The notes under the pieces were generated by a model, which saw only the letters and a program-made list of their open reading frames with translations, was not told the DNA's origin and ran no database searches. A stretch of DNA of 64,000 bases from Phylloscopus collybita (taxonomy: Eukaryota; Chordata; Aves; Passeriformes; Phylloscopidae), in assembly GCA_027886175.1 (NCBI GenBank), contig JAJNNQ010000075.1:86283001-86347000 (forward strand), given 5' to 3'. The translations under genes were made by a program, and so were the position numbers. Shown one piece after another: positions 13,832 to 27,000 of the stretch (positions are counted from its first letter, which is position 1; each line of letters begins with the position of its first letter).

Positions 13832-14970
13832 GTACTCCCTGTTCTTCGTAGCTTAAGGTACCAGCTGCTACAGTGCTTATCTGATGAGGTCATTGAAAGA
13901 TAAATCCTGCATGTAGAATATTTTGTGGAAAGTACATCACCACTGTTTGTGTAGGCTTCAAACACCTTATGCCTCTCCTTTTTTCTTTTTTTCATCTAAA
14001 GAATATTGGCACTGGGGGCATTTTCATTATTACGGTGGATAACTATCAGTGTAAAGATGTATAAAAATTTTTGAAGGAAAACTTTGGTCATATTAGATCC
14101 TTGCCCCTTTGAGCATACCCAAAAAATCCCACATCTGAAGTCAACAGGGAAGTACACATGGTAAGGAAGACATTATTTATTTTTGTTTACTCTAGCAAGG
14201 ATGTAATTAGGGTATGAAAGCTTTTATTACAAAAAACTTTGAGCAGTCTCCTTACTAAGTAAGCAGTGACATCTTCAGTGACTCCCTAACAAAACACTCC
14301 ACAATCTTCCTCATGTAAGGTTTGAGGGTCCTGCACCTTTTGAGGGACAGTGGATGGGGAAAGTCAGGGAGAGGTAGTCTGTAAATATTTTTCTGAGAGC
14401 CATAGAGCTTTCTGTTGGGTGATACTATTCCTCCTTCTGTCAAACCTTGCCTGCCTTAGTTTGGGTCTGGATGATGCTGCATATCTATTAAAAAAATCAA
14501 CAACAAAATCCACCAGGACCATGCTTAGTTTCTGCACTTTTCTTATTCTTCTGGGATTAAAACATTGATTTCCAACTCTTCTGACTGCAAAGTGCTAGAC
14601 TTGAAATTTGCTGCTGGGCCAGGGGAGCAGCATGTAGGTCTTTCTGTCAGTCTGTTACAGTTTTGGTATAAAACTTTAAAAAATCAAGAGAAAAAGCTTC
14701 TTAAACAAAGTTTATTTCTTTTGTAATTAATGACAGACATTTAAAGTTATTAAGGGATTTGAATGTTGATATTTTCCTTTTGTAATTATTTTGCTTGCCC
14801 TGTGAGAGAAGCCATAAAGTATTTAGAGTCTATAAATATCTTGAAGCCCTCTACTAGTATTTTTCTTGGGAAAATAAATGTAATCAGACTTCCCTAACCC
14901 TTTACACTCTGAGTTTCATTGATCTGCTTTTGGGGGATTTTATTTTGATTGGTTTATATTGGTTTGGATG

Positions 14971-15020
<50 letters not shown>

Positions 15021-18000
15021 CTTTTTTCTTCTTTTCTTTTCTTTCTCTCCTCCTGGTTTCTTTGTAGTAGAGCTAAAGGAAATAGTCTACTGTCTGGCTT
15101 CCTTGCTGTGTAGTATGCTGAGGCTCCTGTCCTGTCAATGACACAAGAGAAGTTTCTGATAGGGAAATTTAGGATGGAAAAGAATTCGAGAGCCTGAATA
15201 GCCTTCTGAAGGAGTTTACCTTTACAGAAGGGAACTTTTGGAGAATCAGCCCCTAATTCAGATACACCCCTTAGGAGACTAAAGGCTGTGAAGTGGGAAT
15301 ATCTCCATGCCAGGTAGGTGGGGGCTGCTCTAAACCTCTTAACTTAGTGGAAGAGAGAGCGAACTGTTTTTGTTTTGCAGCAGCGTGTGATGCCTTTCCA
15401 GTTTGAAATTCTTACTCTAAATATTTTTGCATGTCTTGCAGGTCTGGTGTGAAACAAATTTGCGAAGGTGCATCAGTGACTTCCATCGATTTATTTGCGA
15501 GATGTGTAACAAGGCATTCCCCATGCTTTCGGCACTCAAACTGCACACAGAAACTCACGTGGTGGATCAGGGAAAAGACAAGCACAAGCCACAGTCCACG
15601 GCTCCACCCGGTGAGAACCCAGACCAGAAAGCCTTCATGGCATCCTTGGGCCTGCAGTACACCAAAGACATCAAGCCTGTCAAGCAGGAGGACAATACAC
15701 AGGACGAGGTCCAAGAATTGCGGCTCAGAGCACTGAAGAGTAACCTACCTCAGGAACCTGGCAGCACCAGTCTGCTCAGCCTCTCTCCTCTGGAAGCTGC
15801 CTCCATGGGAGGGTCATTTTCAGTCCTTCCCCCTACAAAAGAAAACATAAAGCTTCTTTCGCTGCAGCCTTTCCAGAAGGGTTTTATTATCCAGCCTGAC
15901 AGCAGTATTGTGGTGAAACCCATCTCCAATGAGTCTGCCATTGAGCTGGCAGACATTCAGCAGATCTTGAAAATGGCTTCTTCTGCTCCTCCTCAAATCA
16001 GTCTTCCTCCACTTTCTAAGGCACCTTCTGTCCCTGTGCAGTCGATTTTCAAGCATATGCCACCACTGAAGCCAAAGCCTTTGGTAACGCCCCGAACAGT
16101 TGTCGCAACCTCTACACCTCCTCCCCTTATCAGTGCCCAGCAAGCCTCCCCTGGCTGCATCAGCCCCAGTCTCCCACCTCCCCCTCTGAGGCTGATCAAG
16201 AATTCGGTGGAGTCCGCCTCCAACTCTCATCTCCCCCAGCCAGGAGCCAAATCAAGTCCTTCCTCGCAGTTGCTCCTCCAACCTAAAGTAGAGCCTTTAA
16301 CTCAGCATGAGATGAAGACACAGCTGGAGCAGGACAGCATCATTGAAGCTCTCCTGCCTCTAACTATGGAAGCCAAGATCAAGCAAGAAGTCACAGAAGG
16401 AGACCTCAAAGCCATCATCGCAGGGGCAGCGAACAAGAAGACCCCGACCATGAGGAAAGTTTTGTACCCCTGCCGTTTCTGTGACCAGGTGTTTGCCTTC
16501 TCTGGTGTCCTGAGAGCTCACATCCGTTCTCACTTAGGTATTTCCCCATATCAGTGCAACATCTGTGACTACATCGCAGCTGACAAGGCAGCGCTGATCC
16601 GGCACCTGCGGACGCACAGCGGGGAGAGGCCTTACATCTGTAAAATCTGCCACTACCCGTTCACGGTGAAAGCCAATTGTGAGAGGCACCTGCGAAAGAA
16701 GCACCTCAAAACGACCAGGAAGGATATCGAGAAGAACATTGAGTATGTCACCAGCAATGCTGCAGAGATGGTGGATGCCTTCTGCTCCCCAGACACGGTG
16801 TGCAAGCTGTGTGGAGAGGACCTGAAGCACTACCGCGCCCTCCGCATTCACATGAGGACGCACAGCGGCTGCCAGAAGAAGAAGCCGTTCGAGTGCAAGG
16901 AGTGTGGCACGGCCTTTTCTGCCAAGAGGAATTGCATTCACCACATCCTCAAGCAGCACTTGCATGTGCAAGAAAAGGAGATTGAGAATTATATCTTAAT
17001 GGTGGACTGCAGTGCCCAGGAAAGCCAGACAGACCCTTCTTTATTGGAGGACAGCACTTATATGGACCACAAGCCCATGACGCCTTTCCTGGAGCCACAA
17101 AACGGCTTCTTGCTGGGAACGTCGTCTCACGTTTCCATCAAACGTGAACCTGTGGGCAACTTCCCCATGGATTTTGATGAGCCGTTGGATTTCTCTCAGA
17201 AGAGCAAAAGCCTGAGCGCTGTGCAGGTGAAGCAGGAGAACCTGTTCAGCTCATCTCTGTCCCTTTACGACTGTTCCATGGAGCCTATCGACCTGTCCAT
17301 CCCCAAAATCCTGAAGAAGGATAAAGAAGATGCCCCCTGTGAAGCCAGGAATCAAGAGTTGGCTGCTTCTGGGAACAGTGATAAAGCCTATAACTGTCTG
17401 CAGTGTCCTTTGGTTTTTGGTGCCAATGGGAGCTCAGAGACAAACCGGGGTGTCAGACATCCCCAGCCACTGAAAGGTTCGTTGCATTTGACTGTCCCGA
17501 TCATTTCCCCGGCTCTCCCTAGCAATTCTGCCTTGCTGAGACCCTTGAGGCCTAAACCACCACCACCACCTCTCTTGCCAAAGCCTTCAGTAACTAAAGA
17601 GCTGCCGCCATTGGCTTCCATTGCACAGATCATTTCATCTGTGTCTTCTGCTCCCACTTTGCTGAAAACAGAGGCTGCAGACGCCAGTCCCAAGGCAGTG
17701 AGCAGCTCCACTGGGTGTGACAAATCAGGGAATGCCAAAGCTAAAGCGACAATCGTGACCACCGTTCAGAGAGACTCCAGCCTGCCCAGTGACCTGACTC
17801 AGGCTTGTGATCCAGAGCAGTCTCCCACTGCTGATGCTGGGTTGACTAAGAAAAGAGGTAGAAAGAAAGGAACGAAAAATAAGCCTAAACTTAGGAGTAG
17901 TGTGGATCTGGAGTCAAGTGGGGAATTTGCCAGCATAGAGAAGATGCTGGCTACCACAGACACTAACAAATTTAGCCCATTTCTGCAGTCCACTGACAAT

Positions 18001-21000
18001 TTCAAGGAAGAAAGTGGCAGAAATGGAACAAGTGATGATGAGAAGGAAACTGCCAAGGATAAGCTGCTGAGAGGGAAGAGGAGTGCTTACTCAGACTGCC
18101 TGCAAAATATCCCCTGTCCTTACTGTCCTCAAGTCTTTCCATGGGCAAATGCCCTGCAGCGACACATGCTCAGTCATACAGGTAAGAGTGCTCTCTGCTC
18201 ACAGTAGGTTGTAGCCTCTGAGGTTGTTCCCTGTGGAGGGGCCGCTCTGTGGAGGAATTTTCCTTTCTCTGATGTTTGAATTGTATTCTTCTTTATTATT
18301 TTGCTAATCCCTAGCTGTTGCTGTTGCATGGTGGCAGTGGTAGATTTTCAGAAATGGAATAGTCTCTGTGTCTTGAGGTATCAGAGGGTAAATAAAACCG
18401 TTAATACCCATTTAACTTCAGTGGCATAACTCAGTGTAGTTGGATAGAGGCTCAGGTTTCAGTTGTTCTGTTATTATTGTCTTGTCTTGAAGGGGAACAT
18501 ATGTGTTGAATATTTCATTGTGCCTTATGTGGTTTGTTTGTGTGCTTCTGATGGCTGTTTGCATCAGTAATGATAAAAAAAGATCTCTAAAAATGAGAGA
18601 CAATAAGTGTAGAACTGTGGCAGGAAAATAGTATAGTGCCTAGCATTTTTTTTTCTTGTGGTGGCTTTTATTTAACAGATCAAAGGAGGATGCAAGAAAC
18701 TGCTTATCCTGAGCATTACTTAATAGCTTGCCTCTAGGAAAAGTTTCTCCTCTCAGATAGACAACTAAAGGTGGTCACATGCCCTAAGGTGTGGAGATGT
18801 TTATGGAATCTCTAGCATTGTGCCACTGTGTCAGTAACCTCAGACCTGGTGTAAACAAAAGGAGGAATTGGGTAGGGAGATTTATTCTGGGTCTGGGGTT
18901 ATTTTTCATTCTTTACTGTAAAGGAAATACTGCACTGAATGCTGTGCTGATTTGAAGTTCCCTCATTCTTCCACCCACACTGTAATAAAGTAATTAGTAG
19001 TTTCTCATCCTGCTCTAGAGGGAGAGGACAAAGCTCTACTTGCTGTTGCACCCTTTTAAGTCAGTCACAGTTGTTGATATTACTTACTTCATTCTGCATC
19101 TCAGCTCCTGGCATAAAGAATAAAAGTTAGGGATTTTTATAAGAAACAGGGGATTTGAGTAGCCTTATAAACGTTAGCTTGCTTTTTTTTGCTTTTTTTT
19201 TTTCTTCTCAAGAAAATGAGGTTTCCTGAAATGACTGTTTCATGTCCGTGCTAAAGAGGGAAACCTGAAGAGGTAAAAGAGGTTAGCTAAGAGGTTTAAA
19301 GGGAATCTGAGCTGTGGAGCAGTCCCTATTACAGTTTGCTTTGGGTGACATGAGGACATAACTTGCAAGGTATCAATGCAACAGTGAGGCTATTGTTTTC
19401 TGGTCCACAGAGACCAAATTATTTCATCTTATTAAGCATGCAGTTTACTTTGTGGTGAAGGAGAGCTCTTTACTCATATCTCAATTGTTTTCCAACACCC
19501 TGGTCTCCAAAAAAAAGACATAGTTTCTGAAGAACTGTTCATGAGACAGAAAACAATGGAGAGGCTTTTCCCAGACTAAGAGGTTTGACCTGCTTATTGA
19601 TGGCAGACTTCCAAGGTAGCAGCACTGGTGTAAACCCTTAATGAAGACAGGAAAGTGCACTCAGCCGTGAATTATACTGGTAAAACTTTTCTCCCTTACG
19701 ACCACCAGGCTTGGAAGCAGACACCGTCCTTTTAGAAACCCTTTGCTGCAATCCCCACAAGGAGAGCAAGCAACTGTGGCCATAACAGGGCTAAATCCTT
19801 GCCACAGATAACAGGATTTTTGGTGGTACTACAGCAGTGGCAATAATCACATTCCAGTTGGTGTGCTCTGGCAGTGATGATACTGAGCTCCTTTTTCATC
19901 ATCTTGGTGTTGAGAGAGACTTGTTGCTGGAGGATCATCTCACAGCAAGCTTTGGCTGGCCTAGGGGTATCTGCCTTCAGATGGCATGACTGTTCTCTTT
20001 TTAAACTGGGAGTTTCCAGCAGCTCCCATATGGCAGTAGTGTCCATGAGACCTGCTGGAGGGGAGGGGGAAAGCTAAGCTGGGAAGGTAGAGGAAATTTA
20101 GGCCAGGAAAGTGGTGCCAAAGCAAGCCCGAGGATGCATTCAGGTGGAGCGAGTCATGTGTTCTTGTGGTGGGTGTCAGGTGCTGGTGGCATGCAAGGAG
20201 TGTGGCAGCTCTGTGGTAGATGCACAAGTTTGTTGGGTTTATCTTTGGATGGGCAAATTGGTTTTCTTGTGGAGAAATCTACAGTGTTGTAGTGCAGCCC
20301 AGTGTTCCTTGTCCCCACCTATTGCACAGGCAGATAGCTTGTGACTTGGCAGATAGCTCTGGTTTTTAAAATGAGTTAAGAAAATAATCTATTTCCTAAT
20401 CTTTGTAAAGAGAAGAGGGGAACTTTATAATTGTCTGTGCTTGGTAGCTGCTTCCTGACCTGGGTAGAGAAAGGGCTCCAAACTGCATGTTTTAGGTATG
20501 TGATCCATAGGCAATCACAGCAGGCAAGCTGACTGTATAACACTGCTATCAAAAAAACCCTCAAAGCAGTTGTTTGAGCTAAAAAGCAACATTTAGCTCC
20601 TCTGTGTCCATTTGTAGGAAAGTTATTGAGGTAATTCATGTAAGCGGTCTATGTTAGAATGAGGAAAATGTATATAATTTCAAGCACTTAAGTGCTATCT
20701 GTATATTATGAGTTTGGAACTGCTGTATTCATAGACATAAGAAGATTTTTGCAAATGTGTCCTTCATGTTCAATAAAATTTCAACACAGAGGCCACCTTC
20801 CATGTGTTGTCAAGATTGTGTTTTCCTTTGTGAAAGTGCAAAAATGCACATGCTACCAGTGACCCACACTCCTCCTGCAACAGAAGTGTCTCTTGTGGAA
20901 GCTTTTGCCCTTCTTAGCCTTGCCTCAACACCACTGTGTGTTTGTTGTTGTTGTTTTTTTTTGTTTGTTTTTTTGTTTTTTGTTTTTTTTTTTAACTCAA

Positions 21001-24000
21001 AAACATTTCCATGAAAAAGCATGCACCTTCCTCAGTGGTTTGTTGTTTTTTTTTTTTTTTTTTTTAATGGTGAGCTCACAAGTGGGACACTAGGAATTTG
21101 GTATGGCTTGGTTTTATACCGTGCCTAACACAGTAGCTGTGTTTTGTTTGAACATGCTTGAACACTTGCTTTTAATACTTTCTTTCCCGTGATGTCTTCA
21201 CTATATAATTTACTTTTCTATGTTCAACTCAGTTTGCCTTTTTTGTTTTTTGCTCTTCTCTGCTGCTCTTGACTATAAATTCTCAGAAAAGTGACTAAGA
21301 TGTGCCCTGCAGGTGATGCAGTTGGTTTTGCTCCTTTTAAAGGATGCACATCAGACTAGGTTCAGTATAAAATTACAGTAATAGTCATTTTTAACCACTA
21401 GTTTGTTATAGATAACCTAATCTGTTTGCAGAGAATCACTTGAGAATATTTTCAGAGGGATATGCTGGCAGGTCTTCCTTGGCCCAAGATTAAACTTTGT
21501 AAAAAACCCAAAAGGTACATGTTTAATGGCAGAGGAGGTTTTTTGGTTTTGTTCTGCTGCTACAAGAGGAACAAACTGTACAAGGAAATATCTATAAACA
21601 AAATAAAGGAATAAATAAATAGAGAACTCTTACACCTAGCCTATGAACCTGAATGTTTCCTGTTGATTGGAGGTCACAAGTCACCAAAAAAAAGGACTTG
21701 CAGGCATTTTTATTCTTTGCTTTTAGGATTTAAGTCAAAGTAAAATTGTAAACGTCTTTATTTTGCAACATTTGTAGTTACCATGGCAAATAATGTGTTT
21801 CTGCTAGGACAGCCGTGGCAGGAGATACCTTGAGGACTGATGTTATGTACTTTGATTTTTCAAATGATCCTTTGTACTGAAAAAGACACCCTTCAAATGA
21901 TTGGCTACTATGAAATGTCCAGACTAGACTGGTCCTGCTGTGCTGCTAACCAAAATTTACAGTCAGTCCCAAGTCAATATTTAGGCACAGATGTATTTTA
22001 ATACAGGTCATGACTATTCATATGGAAAAATTGAATTAAAAAAATCAAATCACATTGACTTTTTAGGTTACCTTCCAGTGAGTAAGTGTATTTTATCAGA
22101 AGAGCAGTTGCCTTTAAGGGAGAAATGCAGAAGGCAGAGAAAACTGGTTTTTTGAATGTTCTGGTTTTGTGACTTTAAGGGTGACTTTTTTGGAAAGCAT
22201 TGCAACTTGGGGTGGGGGGATTGGAGTTTGCACAGTAAGTGGAATTTCTGTTTGGGTTTTGAGACTCCCGGCTGGGATGTCTGTGTGGAAAGAATATTTT
22301 ATCTATTGCAAGTATTGGTCTTTATCACAAACATTTGATTGATACAAACATTTTAAAGGCTGAAAATATGAGAAAATTGTGACCTGAGATGCAGGTTGAG
22401 TTTCAAATAATTAATCCTCAGCTAATCCTGTCATTGCATGCTTGAAAAGAAATGTGAAAAGGAGTTGGGCTATCATGAAGCAAAAGGATTTCTGCTCTAC
22501 TTTGAAGTTCCGTATTTGTGTTGTGAACGAAGCCAGATAGAAGTGCAAAAATCAGTGATATTTGTAGCCATAAATTTATGGTTGAATTAGCAGGCATCTA
22601 AGAGGAAAGAGTGACTTGAAAGCCTACAAAAAAGCAGAGCCATGATGCATCTAAAAAGTTGTGTTGACACTGGAAGAAAATTAAGAGAAAGGAACAGCTC
22701 CTGAGACGTCTGTGAGATGTGGGGAATCCCTGGTACGGGTTGAGATGCTAACTAAAACAGAATCAACTTTCAGAAGATGAAAGTGGGAGAGATACCCACA
22801 ATGTTTTATCAAAGAGGCTGCTGGCTGTGGCAGGGGGTGGGCGGTGTGTGTGTGTTTTCAGAGGTTTTGCGTGTGAGGTGGAAGGTGTGACAGGAGCTGA
22901 TCTCCTTTGACAAGTAACTATCCTCTTAATCTCTTTCTTCATCACAAAGATGTCTTGCAGGATTGCCTTTCTCATTGCACTGTGTGATCGTGGCTTTTCG
23001 TTCAACTTCTCCCGTGCTTAGTTCCATCCCCGTTGTAGTAATTTAAATGAATTACAGACGTTAAAAACTTTCTCCTAAGGGAAAATCATTTATTACTTAT
23101 TCAGTATATGGGCCTTGATTCCACTGAAGTCGGTGGAGAGATGCCCTATGGCATTGATGGAAATTGTGTCCAACTCACATAGGTTATAGGCATTCCCAGA
23201 GAGAGCCTGCTTGCTTGTTGAGCTTGCAGTCAAAGGATATTGTGGTTGGTCACCAAACAGTAACAGAGGCAAAGGAAGAAAACCAAGGAAGTTTCTTGTG
23301 ACACACAAGGGGGGGATATTCATACATTTTATCTTGTGTCAGGCCAGAAGCCCTTCTCCTGTCAGAAATGTGGTGTCATTTCTACCAAATCTTGCCAAAT
23401 TTGCACAAACCTGGAGTTGTCAGCTGCTGCCTGAGGAGTGTGCTTATCCCCCAGCCTAAGGAAGAGGATGTTCGATCTCACAGTGGCACACATAGTTTTT
23501 CCCAGCTGTTCAGAACACCAAGGCCAAGTGTACTTGGTCGGGCTGAACGCTGCAGACAAAGCATAAGAATGTGAGAAGTGCCCTTCCCTGTTGGAGCAGT
23601 GGTACTGCTGTCTCCAGTGGTAGCAGGAGGATGTGCTCTTTAGTGTGAGCATGTGAAGACCACTTCCTCCAGCCTGTTGTTCTTAAAACTCTATCAGCAT
23701 CCACATCTGCTTCATTAGGGTTGTTCATTTGAGGGCACATCCCTGCCCGCTCCCTTTACAACCTGTTTATGGTGCTGCTGTCTGCAGGTCCTTCCAGTAG
23801 TTTTCTGAACCTGCTGATGTAGTCTGATTTTAATTTGGCTGCTGCTGCAGGCCAAGCCAGTGATCCTGGAGAGACATCAGCAATGGCTTTGAGTCCTCCT
23901 GCCTGGAGGTACCTGCCACTACCACGCTCAGGATCACACAGGCACGGTTTAGATTGTTTTACCTTGTGTTAATCTGCATTGAAGCTCACCTGCCACCATA

Positions 24001-27000
24001 CTGTCCCCTCTGTCTTGACAGTGAAAGAGATTGGCTGTCAGATCATGCAGGGCTTCCTTGTAGCAGGTGAGTGGCGTTTAGCTGGAAAGGAGGAGCTGAC
24101 ACAAAACCAAGGGTGAGCACAGTCACTCCGGGTTTACTGTGCTGACCAAATGGGATGTGTGCAGGAAGGAAGCTCAGCAGATGGTGGTACATGTCCCATG
24201 CCTGAAAACTGCTTGCACGAGTGAGCTGTTGCTGTAAGTTATTCACACCTCCAGTACAGACAGCGTCACTTTTTGTCACTTTGAGTTGGTTTCATGGGAG
24301 AATTGTGGAAGTAACAAACCTAAAAGCAGCAAGAAGTTGGCTCCATGTGTCAGGGTAGTTAAAATTACAAATGAGTTATTACTCTCAACCTCAGGGTAGC
24401 TGCTGATCAGATTGCACAGAGTCTGCACAGGATTTTCCTCTTACATCTCCATGCACCAGTTTGTTTGGGAAAGTCTGCTGTCTTGCCAGCCTCTCTCATC
24501 CTTTCTGCTTCTTTTAATACAGCAGGTTGCCTTGCAGTGATTCGAATGTGGTAATACAGGTCTCCGTACTAGTTTGGCATTGCAATCTGCTGTGCTGGGG
24601 ACCTGTTACGACATGATTTGATCTTGCCTATCATGAAGAGACTAAGTTGCCTCGTTACCATGTTAACAGCCTGTAACTTCAGAGGGCTGTAGCGCGGTAT
24701 CTGGGTATCTGCGGTGTCACGTGGGCCCATCCTGCCTATGCAGACAACAGATGGCTGCTGCCTGAGAGAGGAAGACTCGTGTTATGACATGATCCCCTCC
24801 GAGAACAAAAGTCTGCAGGAAGGGCTCTGAAAGTGCTCACCTCTGACAGTTTTCACAGCAGAATAAAACTGAAATGTCCGACTTGAGTCAACTGAAGACT
24901 TTCTTTGTAGTTAGAGGGGTGCTAAAGCAGCTCAGCTGTTCGGTGGTGTGAGGAGGCAAGCATTTCTAAAGCCGCTCAGACTTGGTGCAGCACGTAGGCT
25001 GGGTAGGACTTAGGTGCAAGGTAGATGTTGTTCTCCGCAGCCGGCGCCGGGCTGGTCAGAGTGGTTCGACCTGCCCCCGGCAGACAGAGCCTTGGGCCAT
25101 GGTTGGATAACACAAAGCACTTATTGGCAGTACTGGCTCGACCTGTTCCCAACTGTTCATCCCTGCAGCTGTAGCTGACCCAGCTGCCCAAAAAAATTAA
25201 AAGGGCAAGGGGAGGGACTGGCAGTCATGAGATCAGTTCCCGGATCTGGCTGGCACTACAGCCCTAAAGGAGCACATTGGTGCAGCTGAGGTGTGGAGCT
25301 GGCAGCATCTTCTGGGAGGCACTGCGATAGATGCTGTTGAAATTGGCTTTGTTGTCAGTGCCTTGTGTCTTCAAATAGCAGCTTTAGGCATCAAGAAAGG
25401 AGCCCAGATCCGATAGTGCTCACAGTTATGGTTACCACATGCACTTCATAGCACAGCGTAGCGTTTGTAACTGGCTTCACCGAGCAGTGGTTAATCACGG
25501 TTTCAGAATCATTCAACAGCTTTGGACTTGCAGTCTCCCTCCGTTGCCCAAGAAAGAGATTTTCAAATCCGTGGAAGTAAACTAAGAATTTGGAATTGTG
25601 GCTAAGTTTAAAATGAGGTGGTTTCTTTTGGTGCTAGCTTTAAAAAGTGGGTAAGCAGCGTGCTCAGGGCTCATATGCCCTCACAGAGTCCTTGCGAGGG
25701 CCGTCCTTGGAAGTGAGTGGTCATCTGGATTTCACTGTGTGCCAGAAGGAAAGGGAATGAAGGGAGATGCTTGCATGGTGTTTGGTCAGCCATAAATGAA
25801 GCAAAGCTTTAGGATGAGGTGTAAGACAGGAAGCGCAATTCAATAGAGTGTCACTGGGAACAAGTTTATAGAGGGTTTCTTTTGGTCTTGTTTTAAACCA
25901 AAACAAAAACAGGATGGTGGTATAGAACAGGATTCAGAGATGAGGAGGCTGTGTAAGTGGTGGGGCTTGCTCATATCTTTGCTACATGGAGAGGAGGGGA
26001 ATGGTCTAAGGCACCTGAAGCAAACTGATGACATTTCCCCCAGCTCACAGCAGTCAGACCAGGGGAGAGCTGTCCCGGCAGAGAAACATACAAGGAAAAT
26101 GTGGAGCAGCTTAATGAATTGGCCACTTTCATCATGTTAAAGTAGTCCTGCCTTTGTCTCCTTAGGGCTGTCTGAATGCTCCCTTCTTGCAACAAAATAC
26201 AGTTGACACAGATCTGGGATAGGAATGGGGTAAGGGATTATCTCTTACATAATAGAGAAAGAGAACTTACTAAGGAAAGATCCCTTTCGTAAAGAGACTT
26301 GCCCCTAATGTGAGAAGGTCGAACACAACTGCTCTGTGTTAACTAGACAAATATTTACAACGTATACTCAACAGTGAATTTTCTGATAAGCATTTAGCAG
26401 AATTCATCTTTGCTCTAGCTATCTGCCACACTGTGATCCCTCCAGAAATCATGTGAGCTCTGGGTATAGTGGGGGACTTTTTCCAAACCATTCTAGCCCT
26501 CTGTACCTCTGAACTACATTCGTGGGTATTTCTTGGAGGACAAAGGGCTTGAAATTGTGTTTCCAGTGTCAGGCAAAGTTTAACAACTGCTGTAGAGCCA
26601 GAGCTCAGGGTAAAGCAAGAGTTATTTGCTGCTGGGGCTGGCCTGAGTGCTGGAGCTGTTGTATGATGATACTGAGGAGCTGGTGTATAGCCTGCTGCCT
26701 GTATTGTCAGCTCTACATCAAAGTGCCTCTCTGCTGAATGGTGCAATCCATCGTAAGCTCAAAGTGTGGGTTTTGCACCGGCTCCCTTCAATGCAGATTC
26801 CCCCGTGGTAGGTGCAGTCAGAGCCAGTCCTGAAAGCTTTTCTTCATGACTTCAGCTGCTCTGTTGAAGGTACTGCGGAATCATACTGTGTGTTAAAGAC
26901 AGAAAGTGTTTTTTCCCAGAATTGTTTATTTCTTTCCCCCCAGATATATTCAGTTCCATTTACTGTAAATAGTCCTTTTCTAGCTTGAATATTTTCATTT

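Noticed and set aside
18182..18207. Frame continuing past the large RREB1 exon
   Set aside because: The GTAAGAG donor at 18182 and the matching phase of the exon at 31379 show it is intron.
25050..25140. GGTTCGAC B-box-like words suggesting a tRNA or SINE
   Set aside because: The flanking bases do not form a T-arm and no A-box or acceptor stem could be found.
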